The notes beneath the pieces were generated by a model. It worked only from the letters and a program-made list of their open reading frames with translations, ran no database searches and was not told the DNA's origin. Of a stretch of DNA of 64,000 nucleotides, positions 28,018-36,253 are shown in pieces. The stretch covers positions 744,001 to 808,000 of the forward strand of contig NZ_SRWZ01000001.1 of NCBI RefSeq assembly GCF_004804355.1, read 5' to 3'. Positions within the stretch are counted from its first letter, which is position 1. Each line of letters begins with the position of its first letter. Both the position numbers and the translations under genes were made by a program. This DNA is from Cognatitamlana onchidii (lineage in GTDB: Bacteria > Bacteroidota > Bacteroidia > Flavobacteriales > Flavobacteriaceae).

Positions 28018-28674
28018 ATGAAAACAGTCTCTAATTGTGTAGAAGACATCTTAATTACGCAACCCTATTTAGAAGAAGCGCTATCAAGAAACATTATTAA
28101 TTTCAGTGCATTGGCACTAGAGTTGGTTGAACCAATCAGCAAAATGTTGAAAAAAGACGTTAAACCAGGAGCTATCATGATGGCCTTAAGAAGATACAAC
28201 CCTCCTCCTACATTGACCAATTCAGTAAAAATGAAACGTGCTATCCAAAATTTAGGCGATATAACGGTACGCTCTAATCTTACGGATTTTACGGTTCGAA
28301 ACTCTGAAACCCTCATTAACAATCATGCCAAAATTCTAGAAAGGATACACATTGAACCTAAACTTTTCTATACGTTTACTAGGGGTATTCATGAAAGTAA
28401 TATTATAATATCAAGTAGCCTGAATGATTTTATTAAAACCCAACTCCAAAATGAAATGTTTTTGGCTATTCAAGATGGGTTAACAGCCATAAGTATAAAT
28501 CTACCTCAAGATAATTCTAAAATTGCGGGTCTTTATTATCATTTTTTTAAAAGGCTTGCCTGGGAAGGTGTTGTGCTCTATGAGGTTATTTCGACTACCA
28601 ATGAGTTTACTATACTTGTAGAGGACGACTATGTAGACAAAGCCTTTGCAGCTATAAAGCGCGTAAAAGTATAA
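28018..28674 (+). CDS. Conserved protein with C-terminal ACT-like domain
   Basis: The 218-residue protein has no signal peptide. The C-terminal part (about 150-218, with SINLPQDNSKIAGLYYHFFK and TTNEFTILVEDDYVDKAF) has the beta-alpha-beta-beta-alpha-beta pattern of an ACT domain. The N-terminal half is helical and contains a DUF-like segment LISKMLKKDVKPGAIMMALRR-type. It is divergent from lysC (about 110 nt). It may sense an amino acid and act on aspartate-family genes; that is inference from context. Confidence 0.6.
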   Translation: MKTVSNCVEDILITQPYLEEALSRNIINFSALALELVEPISKMLKKDVKPGAIMMALRRYNPPPTLTNSVKMKRAIQNLGDITVRSNLTDFTVRNSETLINNHAKILERIHIEPKLFYTFTRGIHESNIIISSSLNDFIKTQLQNEMFLAIQDGLTAISINLPQDNSKIAGLYYHFFKRLAWEGVVLYEVISTTNEFTILVEDDYVDKAFAAIKRVKV

Positions 28675-28747
28675 AAATTCTAAATAAAAATGATTTATAA
28701 AGATTATGTCTTTAATTAAAAAACACGGACTTAAAGGCCGGTAATTC

Positions 28748-28780
28748 TTTGGATTTATTTACCTGTTGATTTTATCTTTG
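28748..28780 (+). promoter_or_regulatory. Promoter of the alpha/beta-hydrolase gene
   Basis: TTTG (28748-28751), a 21-nt spacer and TATCTTTG (28773-28780) match the Bacteroidota consensus, 19 nt before the ATG at 28799. Confidence 0.65.
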
Positions 28781-28798
28781 CCCAGATAATTACATTGC

Positions 28799-29578
28799 AT
28801 GAATCTAATTTACAAAGGCGCAAATATTTGGTATACCGACTCTGGGAAAGGAGCAGCTGTTGTTTTCCTGCATGGTTTTCTAGAAAACAGCAAAATATGG
28901 AATCCCTTTGTAAAAGTCCTCTCGAAAAAGTATCGAGTTATTTGTATTGATATGCTTGGCCATGGTAAGTCCGAATGCCTCGGCTATATACATACCATGG
29001 AAATGATGGCAGAAACAGTTGAAGCCATTTTAAAACATTTAAGAATTAGACGTTCTATTATTTTTGGTCATTCTATGGGAGGCTATGTAGGCCTTGCATA
29101 TGCCGAAAAAAATCCAGATGCTATTAAAGGACTTTGCTTAGTAAACTCCACAGCAAACGCAGATACCCCAGAGAAAAAGCTAAATAGAAACCGAGCCATT
29201 AAAACCGTTAAAGCAAACCATAAAACCTTTATTAGAGTTGCGATTAACAATCTATTTAGACCCAAAAACAGAAAATTATTTAAAGAACAGATAAAATGTT
29301 TGATAGCAGAAGCTCAACAAACACCTCTGCAAGGTATCGTTGCAGCATTGGAAGGCATGAAAATTAGAGAAGATAGAGAAGCGTTATTGCATTTTACGCC
29401 ATTTAAAAAAATGTTAATTGCTAGTAAAAAGGATCCCGTTCTAGATTTTGATACACTAAAAAACCAAACAATAACTACACAAGTTAAATTTGTAGAATTT
29501 CCTGATGGGCATATGAGTTTTTTAGAGAATGAAGGGCAATTGCTGCAAACAATATTGCGTTTCATCGAAAAAATATAG
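28799..29578 (+). CDS. Alpha/beta-fold hydrolase
   Basis: The 259-residue protein starts with the oxyanion-hole segment VVFLHGFLENSKIW, carries the nucleophile elbow IIFGHSMGGYVGL (GHSMGG, about 92-103), an acid in IASKKDPVLDF and a His in FPDGHMSFLEN. It has no signal peptide, so it is cytosolic. Family members include esterases, lipases and dehalogenases; the substrate is not evident. It has its own promoter and is followed by two small zinc-ribbon-like genes. Confidence 0.85.
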   Translation: MNLIYKGANIWYTDSGKGAAVVFLHGFLENSKIWNPFVKVLSKKYRVICIDMLGHGKSECLGYIHTMEMMAETVEAILKHLRIRRSIIFGHSMGGYVGLAYAEKNPDAIKGLCLVNSTANADTPEKKLNRNRAIKTVKANHKTFIRVAINNLFRPKNRKLFKEQIKCLIAEAQQTPLQGIVAALEGMKIREDREALLHFTPFKKMLIASKKDPVLDFDTLKNQTITTQVKFVEFPDGHMSFLENEGQLLQTILRFIEKI

Positions 29579-29637
29579 CTTTTTAACGATTTATTAGTTT
29601 TTTTTTATAGATTTATCCCGTTCCAAATTTTGAAACC

Positions 29638-29904
29638 ATGAAAAAAACTACTAACAAACCAGCTTTAATTCCAAAAATGTACTGCAGCTTATTTGGACAT
29701 GATTTTCAAGTCTCGAAAAAAGTAACCTTACATGTTAAAGAGTACACCTGTAAGCATTGCAAAAAAGAACTAACAACAAACAGCAACGGAAACCTTACAG
29801 AACTAACCCCGAAATTCAGGGAAATAAATGCCATTTTAGAACGTATCTACAACTCTAGAACCGAGCGTTTAAAGAGAAAAACAATCACTTCGTCGATTTG
29901 TTAA
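29638..29904 (+). CDS. Small zinc-ribbon-like protein, copy 1 of a tandem pair
   Basis: The 88-residue protein has MYCSLFGHDFQ and, about 25 residues later, EYTCKHCKKELTTN, giving Cys and His in a C-x4-H...C-x2-C arrangement suited to a zinc ribbon. The segment LTELTPKFREINAILERIY follows. It is about 60% identical to the gene at 29993 over the shared core. The C-terminus differs. Its function is unknown; proteins of similar shape have been labelled DUF1660 prophage proteins, a weak match. Confidence 0.65.
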   Translation: MKKTTNKPALIPKMYCSLFGHDFQVSKKVTLHVKEYTCKHCKKELTTNSNGNLTELTPKFREINAILERIYNSRTERLKRKTITSSIC

Positions 29905-29992
29905 CCTCCTAACACCTTTGTCTTCCCGCTTTTTTTTAAATTCCCCGTCTCTCCGGTAGTTAGAAGACTAATTAAAAGATTTAAAAAGCGAA

Positions 29993-30244
29993 ATGAAGCA
30001 CATCCAATGCAAGATGTTTGGGCATGATTACGAAATTACGCGTCATGTTACCCATTATGTTAAAGAGTATACCTGCAAAACTTGCAGAAAAGAACTTACC
30101 ACTAACGGAAACGGCACCCTTACTGAGCTTACTCCAAAATTTAAAGAGATTAACGACGTCTTAGAACGCATTCACAAAAAGAAACACAGAATCAGGCTTA
30201 AAGGGCGTCCCGTAAATCCTGAATTACTCGTTTTTAGTCATTAA
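29993..30244 (+). CDS. Small zinc-ribbon-like protein, copy 2 of a tandem pair
   Basis: The 83-residue protein has CKMFGHDYEI and EYTCKTCRKELTTNGNG, then LTELTPKFKEINDVLERIH, so it is a paralogue of the gene ending at 29904. The two are 88 nt apart in the same direction, so they arose by tandem duplication. The N-terminus is shorter and the C-terminus is basic and divergent. Its 3' end overlaps thiL by 11 nt on the opposite strand. Confidence 0.65.
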   Translation: MKHIQCKMFGHDYEITRHVTHYVKEYTCKTCRKELTTNGNGTLTELTPKFKEINDVLERIHKKKHRIRLKGRPVNPELLVFSH

Positions 30245-31280
30245 AGTTTTTCCACCCTTGCGCTTTTAAAGGAATACGTGTGTCTGCACGCGTTACAAGA
30301 TGCATACCTGCCTCATGTTCCTTCATAAAACCTATAACCGAGAAATTAGGATTTCCTTTTATTTTCGGAAAATCATCTTGGGACACTGTAAACAGTAGTT
30401 CATAATCTTCTCCTCCGTTAAGCGCTATTGTTGTGCTATCTACATTAAACTCTTCACATACAGAAATTACCTGAGGGTCTAAAGGAATTTTATTTTCATA
30501 TAAATCACATCCTAAACGACTCTCTTTACAAAGGTGCATGATCTCTGACGATAATCCATCACTAACATCAATCATAGAGGTTGGCTTCACCCCCAGATCT
30601 TTTAAAAGAGGAATAACATCTTTACGTGCTTCAGGTTTTAACTGCCTCTCCACTATATAGGTGTAGGGTTCTAAATCTGGTTGATTATTCGGATTTACCT
30701 TGTACACCTCTTTTTCACGCTCTAAAACCTGTAAGCCCATGTAAGCCCCTCCTACATCTCCGGTTAACACCAATAAGTCATTTACCTTGGCCCCAGACCT
30801 ATAAACTTCACTATCCTTTTCCAGTTCACCTATTGCTGTAACAGAAATTAACAACCCTGTGTTCGATGATGTGGTATCTCCTCCAATTACATCAACATTG
30901 TAAATATTCGCAGCCGTTTCAATGCCAGAATACAAATCTTCCAGCGCCTCTAAAGGAAACCTATTTGATACGGCTATGGATACGGTAACCTGAGTTGCAA
31001 TTGCATTCATCGCATAAACATCTGATAAATTAATCATCACAGCCTTGTAACCTAAATGCTTTAAAGGCATGTAACCTAAATCAAAATGAACACCTTCTAC
31101 AAGCAGGTCGGTGGTAACAACAATATTTTTGCTGTCAAAATTTAAAACCGCTGCATCATCTCCAATTCCTTTTATAGTAGATGACTGCTTTATTTTAAAG
31201 TTTTTTGTTAAATGCTCTATCAGCCCAAACTCGCCTAAATCACTTAAAGGGGTCTTCTGTTGGTTTTTATCTTCAATCAT
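30234..31280 (-). CDS. thiL: Thiamine-monophosphate kinase
   Basis: I place the start at the ATG at 31280 (MIEDKNQQKTPLSDLGEFGL), since ThiL proteins begin near this E-x-L-I motif and the longer frame from 31355 adds unrelated residues. The 348-residue protein has IKGIGDDAAVLNF (Mg/ATP Asp pair), TDLLVEGVHFDL, VIGGDTTSSNTGLLISVTAI and NGGEDYELLFTV. It phosphorylates thiamine monophosphate to the diphosphate. A -7-like box, TATTTTTG, ends 5 nt upstream of the ATG, which would give a near-leaderless transcript. Confidence 0.93.
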   Translation of the reverse strand: MIEDKNQQKTPLSDLGEFGLIEHLTKNFKIKQSSTIKGIGDDAAVLNFDSKNIVVTTDLLVEGVHFDLGYMPLKHLGYKAVMINLSDVYAMNAIATQVTVSIAVSNRFPLEALEDLYSGIETAANIYNVDVIGGDTTSSNTGLLISVTAIGELEKDSEVYRSGAKVNDLLVLTGDVGGAYMGLQVLEREKEVYKVNPNNQPDLEPYTYIVERQLKPEARKDVIPLLKDLGVKPTSMIDVSDGLSSEIMHLCKESRLGCDLYENKIPLDPQVISVCEEFNVDSTTIALNGGEDYELLFTVSQDDFPKIKGNPNFSVIGFMKEHEAGMHLVTRADTRIPLKAQGWKNFND

Positions 31281-31363
31281 AGTGCAAAAATAAGAAGCTA
31301 TTTTTGTTTTTGCTATCTTTATACTAAAACATGACTTTTTTAAGTTATTAAACAAAAAGTGCT

Positions 31364-32596
31364 ATGAACCTTAATAACCCTGCCTATCGGGTTTTTTTAC
31401 TGTTTTGTATTTTCGTGGTTGCAAGTTGTTCTAACGATGATAACGTGCAAGCCCCAATACCTAATGATGCAACAGCAGTATGTGAAAACGGTCTTGCAGG
31501 ATCTTACCCCTGTGATAATTATGACCTTATGGGATTTTTGTCTATTGAAGAATTGGCTGGATCTGATGCGAGAGGAAATGATTGTTGGGGATGGACAGAC
31601 CCTATCACCCGTAAAGAATATGCTTTATTCTGCGCTACTACGGGCGTGGCGTTTGTTGATATTTCAATACCAAAAACCCCTGTGCTAATAGGCAAGCTCC
31701 CAACTGCCACAATAAATAGTGTTTGGCGCGATATAAAAGTATTTAACAATTATGCGTTTATTGTTGCCGATAACGCTGAAGGCCATGGAATGCAAATTTT
31801 TGACCTCACCAGGTTAAGGGACGTACCCAATCCTCCAATCAATTTTACAGCAGATAATTTATTTAAAGACTTTGGAAGTGCCCATAATATTGTCATAAAT
31901 GAAGACTCAGGTTTTGCATACGCTGTTGGAACTAGTAGACTTGAGGTTTTTGAAGGAGGACCTCTTTTTATAGACATTAACACCCCTTTATCTCCAATTA
32001 GCTCTGGCGGTTTTATCGGTTACTCACATGATGCCCAAGCAGTTATGTATTCCGGTCCAGACACCGAACATAATGGTAAAGAAATACTCATTGGAAGCAA
32101 TGAAAATGAAGTGGTTATTGTTGATGTTTCCGATAAAAATAATCCAAAACAATTATCAACCATTAGCTACTCTAATGTTGGATATACGCACCAAGGATGG
32201 TTCACAGAAGATATGCGCTATTTTATTTTGGGGGATGAACTTGATGAAATAAGAATGGGCAACAAAACAAGAACCATTATTTTCGATTTTGCCGATTTAG
32301 ACAACCCAAAACTGCACACAATATACTTTGGCCCATCAGATGCAGTTGACCATAATGGTTATGTAAAAGGAAATTCGTATTTCCTGGCTAACTACACTGC
32401 AGGAATGCGTGTTATAGACCTTACTGATATTGAAAATAAGAACTTAACTGAAGTTGGATTTTTTGACACTCATCCCGAAAATAACAACACTAGTTTTGAT
32501 GGAGCATGGAGCGTATATCCTTATTTCCCAAGTGGTAACATCATTATAAGTGATATTAATCGTGGCCTGTTTATAGTTAGAAAAAGCGCAAACTAA
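31364..32596 (+). CDS. Choice-of-anchor B family surface protein
   Basis: The 410-residue protein has a lipoprotein signal (lipobox FVVASC, about residues 18-23) and then the diagnostic CENGLAGSYPCDNYDLMGFL and GNDCWGWTDPITRKEYALFC of the choice-of-anchor B family. LVIVD-type beta-propeller repeats follow (for example GVAFVDISIPKTPVLIGKL, VVIVDVSDKNNPKQLSTIS). It is exported to the outer surface. Its function is unknown. It is the first gene of a tight operon ending in MbnP-like and dihaem-peroxidase genes. Confidence 0.82.
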   Translation: MNLNNPAYRVFLLFCIFVVASCSNDDNVQAPIPNDATAVCENGLAGSYPCDNYDLMGFLSIEELAGSDARGNDCWGWTDPITRKEYALFCATTGVAFVDISIPKTPVLIGKLPTATINSVWRDIKVFNNYAFIVADNAEGHGMQIFDLTRLRDVPNPPINFTADNLFKDFGSAHNIVINEDSGFAYAVGTSRLEVFEGGPLFIDINTPLSPISSGGFIGYSHDAQAVMYSGPDTEHNGKEILIGSNENEVVIVDVSDKNNPKQLSTISYSNVGYTHQGWFTEDMRYFILGDELDEIRMGNKTRTIIFDFADLDNPKLHTIYFGPSDAVDHNGYVKGNSYFLANYTAGMRVIDLTDIENKNLTEVGFFDTHPENNNTSFDGAWSVYPYFPSGNIIISDINRGLFIVRKSAN

Positions 32597-32606
32597 TTTG
32601 TTTTTT

Positions 32607-33941
32607 ATGTTCAAAAAAGAACTAACCCTCATAATACTTCTTGTTGTTGCCTGCTCAAAAATAGAACCTATTGGCAAACCTATTGAACCAACTATTGAAA
32701 TAGATTTTACTAAAACGATTGGAGGATCATTAAATGAAAAGGGGTGTTCAATCGTAAAAGATATTTCTGGAGGCTATACAATTCTTGGGCATGTTCAAAG
32801 TATGGATGGAGATATAGAGAACAAAATGAATGATTCTTTTGACTATTGGTTGCTAAAATATAACTCAAGTCATTCCTTGCTATGGCAAAAAAATCTTGGA
32901 GGAAGTCTCGAAGATAAGGGAGCTAAAATCATCAAAACCAACAACGATGGTTATGCGGTAATAGGTTATAGCAAAAGTTCAGACGGAGATGTGTCAGAAA
33001 ACAATGGTGCCAACGATTTTTGGATGTGTTTACTAAACTCAAATGGCAATATAATCTGGGAGCAATCGTATGGTTTTTTGGGTGCCGATATAGGAAACAC
33101 GTTAATACAAACACAAGACAACGGGTTTCTTCTTACTGGAGTGCTTGACGTATCTGCTTCAAATGGGCAAGGAAATAGCAAAACCAGTAGAGCCAGACGG
33201 CATGCAGGAGGTGATTATTGGGCTGTTAAACTTGATGAACAAGGTAACAAAGAATGGAGCAGATATTATGGCGGAACCTTTACCGACACCCCAAACGATG
33301 TTCTCCAAACACCAGATTTGGGGTATCTCATTGTAGGCTCTTCCGATAGTAACGATGTCGATATAAAGAATAATAAGGGCTCATACGATATTTGGATTAT
33401 AAAAATTTCAGAATCTGGAGATTTAATCTGGGAAAAATCTTTTGGTGGTTCGCAAATCGACGAAGGGTATGCAATTACCAATTCTAGTGATGGTCATTAC
33501 CTCATTGCAGGAGACACCAGAAGTAATGACATGGATGTTTCAACCAATAATGGCGCTTCCGATTTATGGGTTATTAAGATAGCTGAAGATGGCAACTTAA
33601 TTTGGGAAAAAACGTTTGGAGGTACTAGCTTTGATTCAGGTAGATCCATATCTAAAACTCAAGATGGCGGATTTATTTTATCGGGAAGTTCAAGAAGTCT
33701 TGATGGCGATTTAACATCGAACAATGGGCAAAATGACGCTTGGATTTTGAAAATAGATTCCAATGGAAATCTATTATGGCAAAGAACCCTTGGAGGGTCT
33801 CAAATTGACATTGCCTACAGTGCTATTGAGCTTGAGGATCGAAGTATTCTAGCTATAGGCGAATCTGCAAGCAGTGATGGAGATATCTCTGCAAATAAAG
33901 GGTTTTCAGACTTACTAATTTTTAAAACAAAGTCGTTATGA
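32607..33941 (+). CDS. Lipoprotein of tandem beta-propeller-like repeats
   Basis: The ATG at 32607 (MFKKELTLIILLVVAC) is preferred to the TTG at 32598. The 444-residue lipoprotein (Cys16) consists of about seven repeats of roughly 55-60 residues. Each is built on W-x-K-x-(F/L)-GG, DGGY-(I/V)-(I/L)-x-G-x-(S/T) and DGD-(I/V)-x-x-N-x-G-x-x-D-x-W-(I/V). The D-rich loops could bind Ca2+. This repeat type occurs in secreted Bacteroidota adhesion-like proteins. It is 10 nt after the choice-of-anchor B gene and overlaps the MbnP-like gene by 4 nt. Confidence 0.75.
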   Translation: MFKKELTLIILLVVACSKIEPIGKPIEPTIEIDFTKTIGGSLNEKGCSIVKDISGGYTILGHVQSMDGDIENKMNDSFDYWLLKYNSSHSLLWQKNLGGSLEDKGAKIIKTNNDGYAVIGYSKSSDGDVSENNGANDFWMCLLNSNGNIIWEQSYGFLGADIGNTLIQTQDNGFLLTGVLDVSASNGQGNSKTSRARRHAGGDYWAVKLDEQGNKEWSRYYGGTFTDTPNDVLQTPDLGYLIVGSSDSNDVDIKNNKGSYDIWIIKISESGDLIWEKSFGGSQIDEGYAITNSSDGHYLIAGDTRSNDMDVSTNNGASDLWVIKIAEDGNLIWEKTFGGTSFDSGRSISKTQDGGFILSGSSRSLDGDLTSNNGQNDAWILKIDSNGNLLWQRTLGGSQIDIAYSAIELEDRSILAIGESASSDGDISANKGFSDLLIFKTKSL

Positions 33942-34711
33942 ATAAACATTTTGTTTTCATAACTATTTTCCTAATGGTCTTATTTTCCTGTAACGAAGAC
34001 ACAGGCGATAATGTTTCGATAGCCTCGGTAAGTCTTAATTTCTCGCACTCATGGGATGATGCACCAATTACTAATTCCGATTTTAATATTATTAAGTTCA
34101 CAAATGCCAATGGAGAAGTATTAAGTATAACAAAATTACGTTACCTAATTTCTCGCATAATTTTAGAAAACGCTTCTGGGGAAACCTTACCTATAAACGG
34201 CTATAATTTAGTTGATGTTAGCAAAAATGAAAGTCTACTTTTTAGGCCAATAAACAATATTCCTCAAGGTGATTATAAGGTGTCATTCCTTTTTGGATTC
34301 AATAACGAAGACAACTATAACAACAACTACCTCGACCTAAACTCAGCATCTTGGAACGTGCCAGAGCAATTAGGTGGCGGTTACCACTATATGCAACTGG
34401 AAGGGAAGTTTATAGATAACGACCTAACAGAAAAAGGGTACGCATACCATGCCATTCGGGCGGTAGATGCTTCTAAACAACCACTTAAATTTGAAGACAC
34501 TTTTATTAAAGTAAATCTAGGAACCGTGAACTTAACAAACCATGCTCAATTAAATATTGACATGAATGTTGCAGAATGGTTTAAAAACCCTATTGTTTGG
34601 AGTCTAGAAGAACGTAATAATATGCTCATGCCCAATTTTGAAGCTCAAATAGCTATGTTTAAAAATGGACAAAATGTGTTTAAATTAAAATCTATAACGC
34701 CATCAAAATAA
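33938..34711 (+). CDS. MbnP-like periplasmic lipoprotein
   Basis: The 257-residue lipoprotein (lipobox LMVLFSC) follows the MbnP pattern: a conserved SLNFSHSWDD, ITKLRYLISRIILENASGE, SLLFRPINNIPQGDYKVSFL and GGGYHYMQLEGKFI. MbnP proteins bind copper after the neighbouring dihaem enzyme MbnH converts a Trp to kynurenine. A potential target Trp is in NSASWNVPEQ. It overlaps the upstream lipoprotein gene by 4 nt and the dihaem peroxidase immediately follows, so the two probably work together. Confidence 0.82.
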   Translation: MNKHFVFITIFLMVLFSCNEDTGDNVSIASVSLNFSHSWDDAPITNSDFNIIKFTNANGEVLSITKLRYLISRIILENASGETLPINGYNLVDVSKNESLLFRPINNIPQGDYKVSFLFGFNNEDNYNNNYLDLNSASWNVPEQLGGGYHYMQLEGKFIDNDLTEKGYAYHAIRAVDASKQPLKFEDTFIKVNLGTVNLTNHAQLNIDMNVAEWFKNPIVWSLEERNNMLMPNFEAQIAMFKNGQNVFKLKSITPSK

Positions 34712-35769
34712 GCGGATTACATATTATTTTCTTTGTTATATTAACGAGCCTTTCATGCGCAGATGATAACAATCAAATATTCCAACCAACACCAGTTGAA
34801 TTAACAATTCCTCCGCTATTTGAAAACAACATATTAGCGCCCATTATTCCAGCGGACAACCCACAAACCATGGAAGGCATAGCCTTAGGGGAAAAATTAT
34901 TTTTTGACCCTGTGCTATCTATAGATAATTCCATTTCATGCGCAGATTGTCATGCTCCCGAGTTTGCCTTTTCAGATAATCGTCAATTTAGTGAAGGGGT
35001 TAATGGGACACAAGGAAACCGTAATTCTATGCCGCTTTTTAATTTAGCATGGAACTATGATGAACATTTTTTTTGGGATGGCAACACCTTTAGTTTAGAA
35101 CACCAAGCCTTTGTTCCGGTTACCGACTCAACAGAAATGAAAAGCACCTGGATAGATGTTCAAAACAAACTACAAAACCACCCTGAATACCCGACTTTAT
35201 TTGAGAATGCCTTTGGGTCGTCAAATATCGATTCAACTAGGATTGCCAAAGCCATTGCCCAATTTGAGCGTACTTTAATATCTTCTAATTCTAAATTCGA
35301 CCAATTTCTTTTAGGGGAAACAGATCTGAGTCCGCAAGAGCAAAATGGCTTTAGTATTTTTATGGATGAAGCTCGTGGTGATTGTTTTCATTGCCATGGA
35401 AGCGATAAAAATCCGTTATGGACAGATAACATATTTCACAATAATGGTTTGGATGAGACCTTCACCGATTTGGGTTTGGGCCGAGTTACCGGAGACCCAG
35501 CAGATAATGGTAAATTTAAAACACCTTCCCTACGTAATTTAGCATATACAGCACCCTATATGCACGATGGCCGATTTGCTACCATAGATGAAGTTATCAA
35601 TCATTACAGTGAAGGCTTAAAAAACTCAGCAACCATCGATCCCTTAATGAAAAAAGTAGGACAAGGGGGTGTAGGCTTAACTACTTCGGATAAAGCTGAC
35701 TTAAAAGCCTTTTTACTGTCACTTTCTGATTATGACTTTATTAATAATCCAGCCTTTCTAAATCCATAG
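34708..35769 (+). CDS. Dihaem cytochrome c peroxidase, MauG/MbnH-like, with an apparently non-standard start
   Basis: The mature protein contains two c-haem sites, CADCH and CFHCH, and MHDGRFATIDEVINHYSEG. MauG/MbnH relatives oxidise protein tryptophans. An ATG at 34870 lies inside the mature protein, so the true N-terminus is upstream: in frame, SGLHIIFFVILTSLSC is a proper lipoprotein signal. But the open frame (from 34684) has no ATG, GTG or TTG there. The best start is ATA at 34708, which overlaps the MbnP stop as ATAA. An ancestral ATGA overlap changed by G to A would explain it and still leave a stop for MbnP. Confidence 0.75.
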   Translation: MSGLHIIFFVILTSLSCADDNNQIFQPTPVELTIPPLFENNILAPIIPADNPQTMEGIALGEKLFFDPVLSIDNSISCADCHAPEFAFSDNRQFSEGVNGTQGNRNSMPLFNLAWNYDEHFFWDGNTFSLEHQAFVPVTDSTEMKSTWIDVQNKLQNHPEYPTLFENAFGSSNIDSTRIAKAIAQFERTLISSNSKFDQFLLGETDLSPQEQNGFSIFMDEARGDCFHCHGSDKNPLWTDNIFHNNGLDETFTDLGLGRVTGDPADNGKFKTPSLRNLAYTAPYMHDGRFATIDEVINHYSEGLKNSATIDPLMKKVGQGGVGLTTSDKADLKAFLLSLSDYDFINNPAFLNP

Positions 35770-35834
35770 TAAAAAACTATAAAACCATATATTAATATAA
35801 TGTTAGGTAATATGGGATTCGGAGACTTATATTG

Positions 35835-35842
35835 TATATTTG
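35835..35842 (+). promoter_or_regulatory. Probable -7 box of the suf operon
   Basis: TATATTTG matches the -7 consensus and lies 67 nt before sufA. No clear -33 TTG at the usual spacing. Confidence 0.5.
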
Positions 35843-35908
35843 TGCTCTATTTAGAAACTGTCTTAATAAATAGAGTATTAAAACAACTCTAAATTCAAAA
35901 AGAAAAAC

Positions 35909-36238
35909 ATGATAAAAGTCTCTGAAACAGCTAAGAAAAAAGTAGTTGAACTCATGACCGAAGATGGTTATGATGCATCTACCGACTATGTTCGTGTAGG
36001 CGTAAAAAGTGGAGGATGTTCTGGGCTCTCGTACGATTTAAAATTTGACAAAGAACAACAGGAAGAAGATAAAGTTTTTGAAGATAACGGTGTAAAAATC
36101 ATTGTAGACAAAAAAAGCTTTTTATACTTGATAGGAACTACTTTAGAATATTCAGGAGGATTAAACGGGACAGGGTTTGTATTTAACAACCCTAACGCAA
36201 ACAGAACCTGCGGTTGCGGCGAATCATTTTCACTATAA
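35909..36238 (+). CDS. sufA: Iron-sulfur assembly scaffold/carrier, IscA/SufA type
   Basis: The 109-residue A-type carrier has the three conserved cysteines: GVKSGGCSGLSYDL (first) and the C-terminal CGCGESF (last two). It binds a transient Fe-S cluster and passes it to target proteins. Length fits. It is the first gene of a suf operon with about 15 nt before sufB. A -7 box lies upstream. Confidence 0.93.
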   Translation: MIKVSETAKKKVVELMTEDGYDASTDYVRVGVKSGGCSGLSYDLKFDKEQQEEDKVFEDNGVKIIVDKKSFLYLIGTTLEYSGGLNGTGFVFNNPNANRTCGCGESFSL

Positions 36239-36253
36239 TTCAAGAAATTAAAT

